Assembly (NCBI RefSeq): GCF_003987275.1
Contig: NZ_PIQF01000001.1
Location: 992,001 to 1,056,000 of the forward strand
DNA: 64,000 nucleotides
From: Idiomarina seosinensis
Lineage (GTDB): Bacteria; Pseudomonadota; Gammaproteobacteria; Enterobacterales; Alteromonadaceae
Direction of reading: 5' to 3'
The notes under the pieces were generated by a model. It did not search any database. It was not told the DNA's origin and saw only the letters and a program-made list of their open reading frames with translations. Of the stretch, positions 45,044 to 53,539 are shown one piece after another (position 1 is the stretch's first letter; each line of letters opens with the position of its first letter). The position numbers and the translations under genes are program-made.

Positions 45044-46061
45044 AAAACTCCAGACAAATTTTACCAAAGTGTTGACCCGTCTCTTCATAACGAAATGCAT
45101 CAGCTAAGTCTTCCAACGCAAAGACCTTATCGACCACCGGCTTAATACCATTGGTTTCCAACGCTCGGACAAAGTCTTTTTGGTTATCCCGACTACCAAC
45201 AATTAAGCCTTGCAAGCGCGCTTGTTTGGCCATCAACTTAGCAGTAGGTACTTGTCCCTCGCTACCGGTTAATACGCCAATCAAAGCAATATGACCGGCA
45301 ATTGCAACCGCATTAATGGACTGCGGTAAAGTTCCTGGTCCGCCAACCTCAATCACATGATCGACGCCACGACCTCCGGTTAGCTTACGCACTGTTTTGC
45401 CCCACTCCGGATCTTCTTTATAGTTAATCAAATGATCAGCGCCGAGTTGTTTATAGCGGTCAAGTTTCTCGTTCGATGAAGAAGTTGCATAGACAGTCGC
45501 TCCCAGGCTTTTTGCTAACTGGCAAGCGAATACAGAAACACCACCACTGCCTAATACCAGTACCGAATTACCAGGCTTAATCTGACCATCAACCACCAAG
45601 GCCCGCCAAGCGGTAAGTCCAGCAGTCGTTAATGTTGCTGATTCTGCATGGCTATAGCCGCTAGGTTGATGAGTAAAAAATTCGGTAGGTTTTACCACCA
45701 CTTCGCGCGCATAGCCATCGATGCCGTCACCGGGGGTATTACTAAAGTCACCAACCGGAGCGGGACCGCTCAACCACTGTGGAAAGAACGTGGATACTAC
45801 CTTATCACCAACTGAGAATTCCTGGACGCCTTCGCCAATGGCCTCCACCACGCCGGCACCGTCTGACATTGGAATACGGCCATCGTCAGTCGGAATAAAG
45901 CCACTTGCGACTCCATAATCATGGAAATTCAGCGAACTTGCTTTAATCTTCACCCGAATTTCACCCGGCCCTGGCTGACCCGGGTCCTCTATCTCTGTAA
46001 CCTCAATGTTATTCAATCCAAACGGGTCTTTTAGTCGCAATGCTTTAATGTTGTTCGCCAT
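45042..46061 (-). CDS. Zinc-independent MDR family NAD(P)-dependent alcohol dehydrogenase / quinone-oxidoreductase-like protein
   Basis: A 339-residue medium-chain dehydrogenase. The GroES-like part has SSLNFHDYGVASGF and DGAGVVEAIGEGV; the nucleotide site is LVLGSGGVSVFACQLAKSLGATVYATSSSNEK, and VDHVIEVGGPGTLPQ and LIGVLTG follow. The structural-zinc cysteine cluster is absent and the catalytic-zinc Cys position reads NFHDY, so it is closer to quinone oxidoreductase-like members. Substrate is unknown. It has no operon partners. Confidence 0.83.
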   Translation of the reverse strand: MANNIKALRLKDPFGLNNIEVTEIEDPGQPGPGEIRVKIKASSLNFHDYGVASGFIPTDDGRIPMSDGAGVVEAIGEGVQEFSVGDKVVSTFFPQWLSGPAPVGDFSNTPGDGIDGYAREVVVKPTEFFTHQPSGYSHAESATLTTAGLTAWRALVVDGQIKPGNSVLVLGSGGVSVFACQLAKSLGATVYATSSSNEKLDRYKQLGADHLINYKEDPEWGKTVRKLTGGRGVDHVIEVGGPGTLPQSINAVAIAGHIALIGVLTGSEGQVPTAKLMAKQARLQGLIVGSRDNQKDFVRALETNGIKPVVDKVFALEDLADAFRYEETGQHFGKICLEF

Positions 46062-46180
46062 ATTGATCGTCCTATTACCTAACCAGAGTGTTTAATTAAG
46101 TAGTTATAAGGCTAGGCTATTGGATCAATACAGATTGCTGAATAACCTTGACCAAACACCAATTTGCCCGTATCACTTAA

Positions 46181-46492
46181 TTATTCAGACGGGTTAACCA
46201 CCCACTCGGGATCTTCAAACTCGCCTAATGGGGTTATCTCACAAAACGGTGCCGCGCTTTTAATGATCCTGCTGACTTCCGAATTATCCTTGTTTTCCAT
46301 TGCATCACGCTGGGCTTTGCTGTCCCAGCTGGCAATCGCTATTAACGTCTTATCATCGCCAATTTTCCGATGCAATTCTGTGCCTCGCGCCCCCGGAGCT
46401 TGTTGAATTAGCTCACTAGCTCTGACCCACGCGTCGGCATAATCTTCAGCTGTGTATCCCTCGTTGATGTGAACCAGAAATAGATATTTCAT
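46181..46492 (-). CDS. Small dimeric alpha-beta barrel (ABM/EthD-like) protein
   Basis: The open frame extends to 46720, but the ATG at 46492 has GGAG 7 bases upstream and gives a compact 103-residue protein. It begins KYLFLVHINEGYTAEDYADAW and continues RGTELHRKIGDDKTLIAIASWDSKAQRDAMENKDNSE, the strand-helix pattern of dimeric ferredoxin-like barrels such as antibiotic biosynthesis monooxygenase domains. No catalytic residue can be named. The longer reading would run antisense through the divergent DUF938 gene and is rejected. Confidence 0.65.
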   Translation of the reverse strand: MKYLFLVHINEGYTAEDYADAWVRASELIQQAPGARGTELHRKIGDDKTLIAIASWDSKAQRDAMENKDNSEVSRIIKSAAPFCEITPLGEFEDPEWVVNPSE

Positions 46493-46548
46493 CGGTAACT
46501 CCATCTCGTTATGGTAATGTATCCTGATAACAGCGTAGCAAAAATGAG

Positions 46549-47142
46549 ATGAACATGAGTCTTCCCTTTTCGCAAGCCTGCGAGAACAATAAGCAGCCAA
46601 TTTTAAGTGTATTAACGTCGGCGTTTGCCAAATCATCAGCGGTTCTTGAAGTAGGCAGTGGCACCGGACAACATGCCACGTACTTTGCTGAACAGCTGCC
46701 ACACTTGGTTTGGCAGCCATCTGATCAAGGTGAATATCTACCGGCTGTAACCGCTCGAATACAACAGCAGCCTGTCGCTAATTTACGGCCGCCTTTAGAA
46801 TTTAATGTTTTTGATGCTGCTCCTCAGGGAAGTTTCGACGCACTGTTTACCGCAAACACTTGCCACATAATGCCGAAGTTGGCGGTGGAAGCCCTATTTA
46901 AGCACCTTGAACAGTCGCTTGTTAACGTTAGTAAACTTTGTATTTACGGGCCTTTTAACAACAACGGTGACTATACCAGCGACAGCAATGCTGCGTTTGA
47001 TCAATCACTGAAACAGCAAGACCCAAGCATGGGTTTGCGTGATCAGCAATGGATTGTCAGCCTGGCTAAAGAGTGCGGATTCCGTTTAGTCGCCGACCAT
47101 AAAATGCCAGCAAATAATCAGTTATTGGAATTCGAGCGCTAA
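46549..47142 (+). CDS. DUF938 SAM-dependent methyltransferase
   Basis: A 197-residue class I methyltransferase. Motif I is VLEVGSGTGQHATYFAEQLP near residue 32, followed by WQPSDQGEYLPAVTA and FDALFTANTCHIMP, which identify DUF938. An ATG at 46555 is an alternative start. The substrate is unknown in bacteria. It lies 70 bases upstream of the divergent photolyase-like gene in the same direction, so co-transcription is possible. Confidence 0.88.
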   Translation: MNMSLPFSQACENNKQPILSVLTSAFAKSSAVLEVGSGTGQHATYFAEQLPHLVWQPSDQGEYLPAVTARIQQQPVANLRPPLEFNVFDAAPQGSFDALFTANTCHIMPKLAVEALFKHLEQSLVNVSKLCIYGPFNNNGDYTSDSNAAFDQSLKQQDPSMGLRDQQWIVSLAKECGFRLVADHKMPANNQLLEFER

Positions 47143-47212
47143 TATAGGTAATTGATCCGAACGGTACTCTTTTGCCGTTTATCAGATAACGACTTTTCGC
47201 TCTATAGACCTC

Positions 47213-48670
47213 ATGCCGATCAATGTTATCTGGTTAAAACGTGATCTTCGTTTGCACGATCATGAACCGTTAAAGAAAGCGTCTGAATCGACTTTTCCTG
47301 CGCTTTTGCTATATGCCTTCGAACCGGGTATGGAAGCCGATCCTCATCTAAGCGAACGTCATTTTAGATTTATTATCGAGAGCCTAAACGACATCAAGCA
47401 GCAAAACCCCGAAGCCGCGTTACTGGTTAAACGCGATTCGATTCTAAACATTTTAACGGAGCTGCATTGCGAATTTGGTATCAACCAGTTATTGAGCCAC
47501 CAGGAGATTGGATTAAATTATACCTTTCAGCGAGACATTGAAGTAGGCCAGTGGTGCCGGAATAACCAGATCAATTGGGCTGAATCTTCGAGCGGCGCCG
47601 TTATCCGTGGATTAACCCACCGTCACGATTGGGATAAACGCTGGCACCAACAGATGCGTGCTTCTGCCCAACATCCTCAATTAGAGCAAATTCAGTGGCT
47701 ACAGCCGACACCACAATCTGATTCACTCCCTGATCAGTGGCAACAATCAAACCACCATTTCCAACAAGGTGGGGAAATAAACGCGTGGTCCACACTGAAC
47801 TCATTTTATGCCGGACGTGGTAAAAATTACTATCGTGAACTATCGAGCCCATTGACTGCAGAAACCGCCTGCTCACGATTGTCGCCCTATATCGCCTGGG
47901 GCAATATTAGTCTGCGGCAGGTCTACCATACAGTTTTACGGTCGCGCAAACGACCCGGCTGGAGTCGTTCACTACGAGCACTTTCATCACGGTTACATTG
48001 GCACTGCCACTTTATTCAAAAGTTTGAAAGTGAACCCAGTATGGAATTTGACCACCTTAACCCAGGCTATCGCGATATGCCGGTCAATAAAGGAAACACC
48101 AAAGACCACTATTTGCACGCATGGAAAAACGGTCAAACCGGTGTACCTATGATTGATGCCTGCATGCGCTGTCTGCACCATACCGGCTACATAAATTTCC
48201 GTATGCGTGCGATGTTGGTTAGCTTTTTAACGCACCACCTGGCACTTGACTGGCGGGAGGGAGTCACTCATTTAGCCCAATTATTTTTAGATTTTGAGCC
48301 GGGCATTCATTACGCCCAATTTCAAATGCAGGCTGGCGTGACCGGAATTAATACTATCCGTATCTATAATCCTGTAAAGCAAGGTGAAGACAAAGACCCG
48401 CAGGGCGAATTTATCAAACGATGGTGTCCCGAATTAACCGATCTCCCCGACTATTTAGTGCACCAACCCTGGCAAGTAACGGCCTTAGAGCAACAGCTAT
48501 ACGACTTTAAGTTGGGCGAACACTACCCCGAGCCTGTAATCAACCTTGAACAAGCCGCAAAAGACGCGCGCGAGAGGCTATGGCAATGGCGCAAAAAACC
48601 ACAAGTGAGAAACTCCAGAAAAAGGATACTTAACCGACATGTCGCACCAAAAAAGTCACCTTCCCAGTAA
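47213..48670 (+). CDS. Divergent photolyase/cryptochrome family FAD-binding protein
   Basis: A 485-residue protein. The N-terminal domain begins [20 protein letters not shown]. The FAD domain has [47 protein letters not shown] and [26 protein letters not shown]. Where E. coli photolyase has WQW (Trp382-Gln-Trp384), this protein reads FQM at 370-372, and the Asn378 position appears to be His366. Repair of cyclobutane dimers by the usual route is therefore uncertain. Its end overlaps the DUF2256 gene, a known companion of such proteins. Confidence 0.87.
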   Translation: MPINVIWLKRDLRLHDHEPLKKASESTFPALLLYAFEPGMEADPHLSERHFRFIIESLNDIKQQNPEAALLVKRDSILNILTELHCEFGINQLLSHQEIGLNYTFQRDIEVGQWCRNNQINWAESSSGAVIRGLTHRHDWDKRWHQQMRASAQHPQLEQIQWLQPTPQSDSLPDQWQQSNHHFQQGGEINAWSTLNSFYAGRGKNYYRELSSPLTAETACSRLSPYIAWGNISLRQVYHTVLRSRKRPGWSRSLRALSSRLHWHCHFIQKFESEPSMEFDHLNPGYRDMPVNKGNTKDHYLHAWKNGQTGVPMIDACMRCLHHTGYINFRMRAMLVSFLTHHLALDWREGVTHLAQLFLDFEPGIHYAQFQMQAGVTGINTIRIYNPVKQGEDKDPQGEFIKRWCPELTDLPDYLVHQPWQVTALEQQLYDFKLGEHYPEPVINLEQAAKDARERLWQWRKKPQVRNSRKRILNRHVAPKKSPSQ

Positions 48671-48788
48671 GCTGTGCCCGGTCTGTGAGAGATCGTTCAA
48701 TTGGAGAAAAAAATGGAAAGACTGCTGGAACGAGGTAAAGTATTGTTCCGAACGCTGTCGCCGACAGCGCAACGCTCAGAACAAGTAA
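48639..48788 (+). CDS. DUF2256 small zinc-ribbon-like protein
   Basis: A 49-residue protein that starts inside the end of the photolyase-like gene, overlapping it by 32 bases in the +1 frame. Four cysteines in the pattern LCPVC and YCSERC (Cys13, Cys16, Cys36, Cys40), with [19 protein letters not shown] between them, are the DUF2256 signature and suggest metal binding. DUF2256 genes are commonly adjacent to cryptochrome/photolyase genes, or fused to them, so a role with the flavoprotein is inferred. AAAAAGG lies 9 bases before its ATG. Confidence 0.85.
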   Translation: MSHQKSHLPSKLCPVCERSFNWRKKWKDCWNEVKYCSERCRRQRNAQNK

Positions 48789-48794
48789 TCAGCT

Positions 48795-49424
48795 TTATTG
48801 TTCGGTATTTGGAATAATTTTTAGTTCAACACGACGATTCTGTTCGCGACCACTTGCGGTATTATTATCGGCAATTGGCTGGCTTTCGCCATAGCCGTAA
48901 GTCGTTAAACGACGCTGATCAACGCCATTTCCTGTCAGGTAATTACGAACCGCCATTGCCCGATTTAAGGACAACTGTTGATTGTATTCTGCAGCGCCAG
49001 TACTGTCTGTATGACCTTCCACCATCATTGTGGTTTTTTCATATTTTTTCAGCACCTTCGCTACGTCGTTTAAGACCGGATAGAAGTTCTGCGAGATAGA
49101 AGCACTGTCCGTGGCAAAGGTAATGTTCCCCGGCAACTGCAAACGAATATTATCGCCATCACGAATCACCTGAACACCGCTGCCGGACAGTTCATCACGA
49201 AACTCCTGCTCTTGCTTGTCCATGTAGTTACCAATGGCGCTGCCTGCCAGCGCACCTACAGCGGCCCCCCAGATGTACCGACTTTTATCGTGATCGCCGG
49301 TGCCTTTACCCAGCAAAGCACCAGTGACTGCACCAATCGCCGCACCTTTCTGGGTATTATTCATATTAGCGCAACCAGCTACGACAAACGCAGACAGAGC
49401 GGTAACAAGAATCAATTTTTTCAT
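48795..49424 (-). CDS. OmpA family lipoprotein with a glycine-zipper domain
   Basis: The ATG at 49424 has AAGGA 9 bases upstream; a GTG at 49430 is less likely. The 209-residue product has a lipobox (VVAGC, Cys18), a glycine-zipper region (about 28-65; GAAIGAVTGALLGKG, GAAVGALAGSAIGNYM) and an OmpA C-terminal domain (about 85-205) with ITFATDSASI, VEGHTDSTGAAEYNQQLSLNRA and GYGESQPI that binds peptidoglycan. It likely anchors the outer membrane to the wall. It is convergent with DUF2256. Confidence 0.92.
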   Translation of the reverse strand: MKKLILVTALSAFVVAGCANMNNTQKGAAIGAVTGALLGKGTGDHDKSRYIWGAAVGALAGSAIGNYMDKQEQEFRDELSGSGVQVIRDGDNIRLQLPGNITFATDSASISQNFYPVLNDVAKVLKKYEKTTMMVEGHTDSTGAAEYNQQLSLNRAMAVRNYLTGNGVDQRRLTTYGYGESQPIADNNTASGREQNRRVELKIIPNTEQ

Positions 49425-49520
49425 AGTCACATATCCTTATTATCAACAACTCATCATAAACATAGCACGTGCCTCAAATTCTGGAGACAGGTTTACGATT
49501 CCTTTACTGTAGCTGAGCCA

Positions 49521-51056
49521 TTACGTCGCCTTATAAAACTGCCAATGCTGTTGTGCTATATAATTCAGCATCTTTCGTAATTCCATCTCCAACGGCCGGT
49601 CTTTAGTCAGCAACGGAAACTCTGTTTGTTGCTGCTCTAAGAAAGCTTGCAGTGGTTCCGTAAGCACCAACTCAGATATATTTTTTCTTAACAGACAGCC
49701 GTGCGATGCTGCCATGAAAGCCGCTGCAGCTACTTGCTCTGTCAGTTCTATAACACGTCTGCAGTCTCTGGCGGCAATGGTCCCCATACTCACTTTATCT
49801 TGATTGTGGCACTCAGTAGAGCGGGAAAACACGCTGGCTGGCATGGTCAGCTTTAAAGCCTCAGCGGTCCAGGCGGAACAGCCTATTTGTACCGCCTTAA
49901 AGCCGTGGCTTAATGGTTTTTCTTCACCCGTCGCAGCAGATAAATTAGCCGGCAAGCCGTTATTACTTTTTTCATCCAGCATCAAAGCCATCTGCCGATC
50001 GTGCAGATCCGCAAGGTTAGCCACCTGAGTTTTTAGCAAGTCCATTACCATGGCAATGTGACCGCCGTAAAAATGCCCGCCGTGATGAATTCGCTGCGCT
50101 TGGCTGTCAACAATAGGGTTATCGTTAGCGCTATTCAGCTCATCCAGTAGCGTTCTCTCTATAAACGGCAACGCGTCCTGTACAGCACCAACAATATGTG
50201 GCGCGCATCGAATTGAATAACGATCTTGTAAACGCGTCTGTGTCGGGTGCGTTTCGGCCACTACGAGATCACTGCGTATCCAAGCAGCGACTTGCTGTTG
50301 TCCTGCGTGGGGTTTTACCGCATGCAGTTGCTCATCAAAATGATACGGATTGCCACCAACAGCGGCCAGAGTGAGGCTGGTAATGCGGCTAGAAAGCTGA
50401 CACAAATAGCGCGCACTATCGTAAGCCAAACAAGCTAAAGCGGTCATTACAGCCGTGCCATTCATTAACGCCAATGCTTCTTTCGGGCGTAACTGGTAGG
50501 GCTCGATACCCAATGCCGAAAAAGCTTCGGAGCTGAGCATTGTTTTGCCTTGGAAGCGCACCTCTCGCTCACCAATTAACGCGCCCGCGATGTAAGACAA
50601 CGGTGTCAAATCACCACTTGCTCCAACACTGCCTTCTTCAGGGATTAGCGGTAAAATATCATGCTGTAACATCAAACTAAGGCGCTGTAATAGCTTATAG
50701 CTGACACCCGAATAGCCTTGGCATAACGAGCCTAACCTAACCGCAAGAATGGCCCGAGTTTCAGCTTCAGAAAAATATTTACCCAAGCCGCAACCATGGA
50801 AACGAGTCAAATTAACGGGTAACTGATTCACCGATTCAAGCGGCACGCTTACCTCGCAGCTATCACCATAGCCGGTGGTAACGCCGTAAATTTTTCCGTC
50901 TTTACGCAGAACATCATCAATAACACGAGCGCCCGCTTCTATCCACTCGATAAAATCAGCGGAGTCATCGAGTACTGCGGACGATTTTGCCTGGCTTAAG
51001 TTAACTACATCGGCGACTGACAGCGGACTACGACTAAAAATGATGGATTGACACAT
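49521..51056 (-). CDS. tal: Aromatic amino acid ammonia-lyase, probable tyrosine ammonia-lyase for PYP chromophore
   Basis: A 511-residue MIO-type lyase. The Ala146-Ser147-Gly148 triad (GSVGASGDLTPL) forms the MIO prosthetic group; Tyr57 in YGVTTGYG is catalytic, and SANDNPIVD, NQDKVSMGTIAARDCRRV are family motifs. The substrate-selective pair, which is His-Leu in Rhodobacter TAL and Ser-His in histidine lyases, reads Phe86-His87 (NLTRFHGCGLG), so sequence alone does not fix the substrate. Its operon with a CoA ligase and PYP strongly suggests tyrosine to p-coumarate. It starts 4 bases after the ligase stop and ends the operon. Confidence 0.88.
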   Translation of the reverse strand: MCQSIIFSRSPLSVADVVNLSQAKSSAVLDDSADFIEWIEAGARVIDDVLRKDGKIYGVTTGYGDSCEVSVPLESVNQLPVNLTRFHGCGLGKYFSEAETRAILAVRLGSLCQGYSGVSYKLLQRLSLMLQHDILPLIPEEGSVGASGDLTPLSYIAGALIGEREVRFQGKTMLSSEAFSALGIEPYQLRPKEALALMNGTAVMTALACLAYDSARYLCQLSSRITSLTLAAVGGNPYHFDEQLHAVKPHAGQQQVAAWIRSDLVVAETHPTQTRLQDRYSIRCAPHIVGAVQDALPFIERTLLDELNSANDNPIVDSQAQRIHHGGHFYGGHIAMVMDLLKTQVANLADLHDRQMALMLDEKSNNGLPANLSAATGEEKPLSHGFKAVQIGCSAWTAEALKLTMPASVFSRSTECHNQDKVSMGTIAARDCRRVIELTEQVAAAAFMAASHGCLLRKNISELVLTEPLQAFLEQQQTEFPLLTKDRPLEMELRKMLNYIAQQHWQFYKAT

Positions 51057-51060
51057 TCAA

Positions 51061-52311
51061 TTAACGACTCATTAAATCCGGTTGTAAATCCCAGTCAATT
51101 TCCTTACCCATATCGTTAGTAGGAACCTGACTGGCGACTCTAAATTGTTTTGGTATTTCATGCGATTCAAGCTTGTCTCGCAACCATTCTTGAAGCTTCG
51201 TAATAAGCATTTCATCAGTTTGATCTGATAACGTCGATGTTGGAACCAGTAGCGCTTTCAGACCACTACTGTCGTTAGAGGCCAAGGTTCTGACTCGCGC
51301 CGTTTTAATCCCCGGGTGCGCGACAATTACTTCAGCGATTCTTCGGGGATATACATTGATCCCATTAACCTGAACGGCTTGATCATGACGCGCTAAAGGA
51401 CGAAAATGCCGTTGATCATGCCACTCCAGAGAATCTGGTAGTGCCACCGTCTCGTCCGTACCGAGCCGGGCCAGCTGTTTTATTGACAACCGTTGCCAGC
51501 TTGGCAAAAGCTGATAAAGTCCCTGCCGCTCAGTGCGCACTCCAATGCCCGACGTTTCTGTGCTACCGTAAACTTCAACAACAGTGTCCAACCCTTTCTT
51601 TTGCAGCGTAGTGAGCGCCTGTTGTTCAACTGGACCACCCGAGCAAACTGCACTCGCTCGCTCAGGAAACCCAATGGGTTGCTGCGCCAGCTGTTCATAC
51701 CAACTCGGAAAGCCCACGATCAAATCATCGTTTTGCAAGCGCTGTCCCTGCACCTGGGAAAAAGCTTTAAGCCCACGCACCACTGAAACGTCTAGAAGTT
51801 CGGGAAGTAATACAGAAAAAATAAAGCCATATATGTGATGCGGTGGCACCACACCAATAACACGTTGGGGTTGAATCTGATTTTGCTTTAAGTACTCAGC
51901 AAAAAATTGGGCTTCTGCGACCAAATGTGACCACTGCTGCTGATGCCGTTGTGGCTGGCCGGTCGAGCCTGATGTCGAGAAGCTGATATTACTGCTGGCT
52001 TTGCTGCGGCTGGTTGCAACCACATCGGCCCAATCGCCAAGGCGGGCAACGCGCAATAAGTAGTCTTCCAGTCCGCTGCTTTCTATCTGAAAAAAATCAA
52101 CCACCCGACTGGCAATCGACATCCATTCGAACGAATCAACAACCACCTCGTCGTCATCACCTTTTGCTTTGCCTGCGGTGGTAATAACGGTATCGGGTAG
52201 CCATTGCCGGCCTTTCCACAGTTGGTTATCTTGTTTGCGTATGCGGGTAAGCTCATCGGCGGCTAAAGCGCCAATGAGACTTACAATCGAAGTTTGTGAT
52301 AATTCAAGCAT
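51061..52311 (-). CDS. pcl: Acyl-CoA synthetase (AMP-forming), probable p-coumaroyl-CoA ligase for PYP
   Basis: A 416-residue adenylate-forming enzyme. The phosphate loop is SFSTSGSTGQPQRH (the usual Lys after Pro is Gln), with VEVYGSTETSG for the A5 motif, QVNGINVYPRR near the hinge, and PTNDMGKEID at the C-terminus with the catalytic Lys. It is about 100 residues shorter than plant 4-coumarate ligases, mainly at the N-terminus, as in ligases that serve PYP. It would activate p-coumarate so it can be attached to PYP Cys69. Its ATG shares one base with the pyp stop (TAATG), so translation is coupled. Confidence 0.88.
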   Translation of the reverse strand: MLELSQTSIVSLIGALAADELTRIRKQDNQLWKGRQWLPDTVITTAGKAKGDDDEVVVDSFEWMSIASRVVDFFQIESSGLEDYLLRVARLGDWADVVATSRSKASSNISFSTSGSTGQPQRHQQQWSHLVAEAQFFAEYLKQNQIQPQRVIGVVPPHHIYGFIFSVLLPELLDVSVVRGLKAFSQVQGQRLQNDDLIVGFPSWYEQLAQQPIGFPERASAVCSGGPVEQQALTTLQKKGLDTVVEVYGSTETSGIGVRTERQGLYQLLPSWQRLSIKQLARLGTDETVALPDSLEWHDQRHFRPLARHDQAVQVNGINVYPRRIAEVIVAHPGIKTARVRTLASNDSSGLKALLVPTSTLSDQTDEMLITKLQEWLRDKLESHEIPKQFRVASQVPTNDMGKEIDWDLQPDLMSR

Positions 52312-52688
52312 TACAGGCGTTTTACAAACACCCAGTAGCTGTCACCGGACAGCGCTTTTTTCATATGGACTTTTACTTTGGTTGGCTTCATTTCATAATC
52401 GAAGGTGTACTCAAACATGGTATTTAAGTCACCGTTTTTAACACCTTCGTCAAACTTGCCTTTAAACTCAGAACTATTGGTGCAAGGCGCTACATCAGTA
52501 AAAAAGTTCTTACCAACAACTGCCGATGGATCACGGCCTGTGATATCACCCTCAGCAGCGTTATATTGAATGATCTTACCTGACCCATCCAGTTGTATTG
52601 CGCCAAACGCTACATCATCTAACTGACCCTTGTCCATAGAGGCTAATTTATTCTCAATATCGTTCGATCCAAACTGCACAATTTCCAT
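52311..52688 (-). CDS. pyp: Photoactive yellow protein
   Basis: A frame opens at 52712, but the ATG at 52688 is chosen: GAGGAG lies 6 bases upstream and the product is exactly 125 residues, the length of the Halorhodospira halophila protein. The chromophore pocket is complete: Tyr42, Glu46, Thr50, Arg52 and Cys69 (DVAPC), which carries the p-coumaroyl thioester. [11 protein letters not shown] and [19 protein letters not shown] match the reference PAS core closely. It should be a blue-light receptor in the cytoplasm with a reversible photocycle. Ligase and lyase follow directly. No output domain is fused, so the signalling partner is unknown. Confidence 0.97.
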   Translation of the reverse strand: MEIVQFGSNDIENKLASMDKGQLDDVAFGAIQLDGSGKIIQYNAAEGDITGRDPSAVVGKNFFTDVAPCTNSSEFKGKFDEGVKNGDLNTMFEYTFDYEMKPTKVKVHMKKALSGDSYWVFVKRL

Positions 52689-52703
52689 CATATTCTCCTC
52701 ATA

Positions 52704-52724
52704 AAAACACATTCATTGTGTTTT
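52704..52724 (-). promoter_or_regulatory. AT-rich hairpin in the leader between DUF502 gene and pyp
   Basis: AAAACACA (52704-52711) and TGTGTTTT (52717-52724) are perfect complements around 5 bases, ending 12 bases before the PYP Shine-Dalgarno. A T-run follows on the minus strand. It could end the DUF502 transcript or modulate pyp expression. Confidence 0.5.
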
Positions 52725-52768
52725 AGCGAATAAGAGCGCATTTGGATCAAAAGTATATGAATAATGAC

Positions 52769-53368
52769 TCAACGGTAATCCCGATTTTTACCGAGGCCCG
52801 CACTAATGGTTAATTGCAGCGCGTCGGCCGGCTTCATATCTAACGACTCAACGCAGTCACTGGGCACAATCACCATGTAACCGCCGACGTTATAGCTCAT
52901 TGGTAAGAAAACCGCGACCTGATCGTCTTTTAATGTTTTTGATAAGCGATCGTCTTTTTTACCACTTTTTTTGGTAACAATACCGATTAAGCGCATATTG
53001 CTGCCCGGTAAGGTCACCATCACCACCGATTCATCAGCAAAGTCCTTACCCGACATCATTTCAAAGATATCGTTAACGGTACCGTACAGACTGCGCAGCA
53101 ACGGCAGTTTATTCATTAAAATGCCCGGCAGTTGCCAGATCCAGTTCATAAAGCGCCAGCGGGCACTAAACCCGATCAAAATAGCAAGTCCCAAAAAGCT
53201 AATGAACGCTAATCCAGGGAAGTAATAGGTTTCACCGAGAATAGCCAGCCATATTGGGCTAAGCCAGGTTTCTATAGTGACCAACAGCCACTGCACCAAA
53301 AACACGGTAACAATAATCGGCAGCAAAATTGCAAAGCCTTTTAATAAAGACTGAATAATAGTTTTCAT
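52769..53368 (-). CDS. DUF502 domain membrane protein
   Basis: A 199-residue protein. Two N-terminal helices (FAILLPIIVTVFLVQWLLV; YFPGLAFISFLGLAILIGFSA) precede the soluble region with IPLLRSLYGTVNDIFEMM-like LPLLRSLYGTVNDIFEMMSG and FLPMSYNVGGYMVIVPSDCVESLDM, the DUF502 signature. Members are conserved in bacteria and plants; the plant COV proteins belong to this family. Function is unknown. It lies 80 bases upstream of pyp on the same strand with a hairpin between. Confidence 0.88.
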   Translation of the reverse strand: MKTIIQSLLKGFAILLPIIVTVFLVQWLLVTIETWLSPIWLAILGETYYFPGLAFISFLGLAILIGFSARWRFMNWIWQLPGILMNKLPLLRSLYGTVNDIFEMMSGKDFADESVVMVTLPGSNMRLIGIVTKKSGKKDDRLSKTLKDDQVAVFLPMSYNVGGYMVIVPSDCVESLDMKPADALQLTISAGLGKNRDYR

Positions 53369-53466
53369 AACAGCGTTTTAACCCGGTTTAAGTCATAATG
53401 TCCGAAATTAACACTGCTTGACGGCAATTGCATGGAATTTACTCAACTTAACCTGTTCCGGGAGGC

Positions 53467-53486
53467 GCTTAGCCTGTTGGCTAAGC
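53467..53486 (+). promoter_or_regulatory. Short perfect hairpin upstream of the DUF4199 gene
   Basis: GCTTAGCC (53467-53474) and GGCTAAGC (53479-53486) form an 8-bp stem with loop TGTT, 53 bases before the DUF4199 ATG. The stem has no T-run. A 23-codon frame at 53433-53504 contains it; a leader-peptide role is not supported by its content. Confidence 0.35.
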
Positions 53487-53539
53487 TCGAAAAGTCAGGC
53501 TAAACTGGCTACCGGTTTAATAAAAAAAGGATAACACCA

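Noticed and set aside
46493-46720. Upstream extension of the small ABM-like gene
   Set aside because: It would run antisense through the DUF938 gene; the ATG at 46492 has a good ribosome-binding site.
49431-49520. Additional PYP-operon gene after tal
   Set aside because: The lyase gene ends at 49521 and the next gene on the strand is an OmpA-type lipoprotein with its own start and no link to the chromophore.
53433-53504. 23-codon frame as an attenuator leader peptide
   Set aside because: No run of one amino acid and no T-run after the hairpin; only the hairpin is reported.
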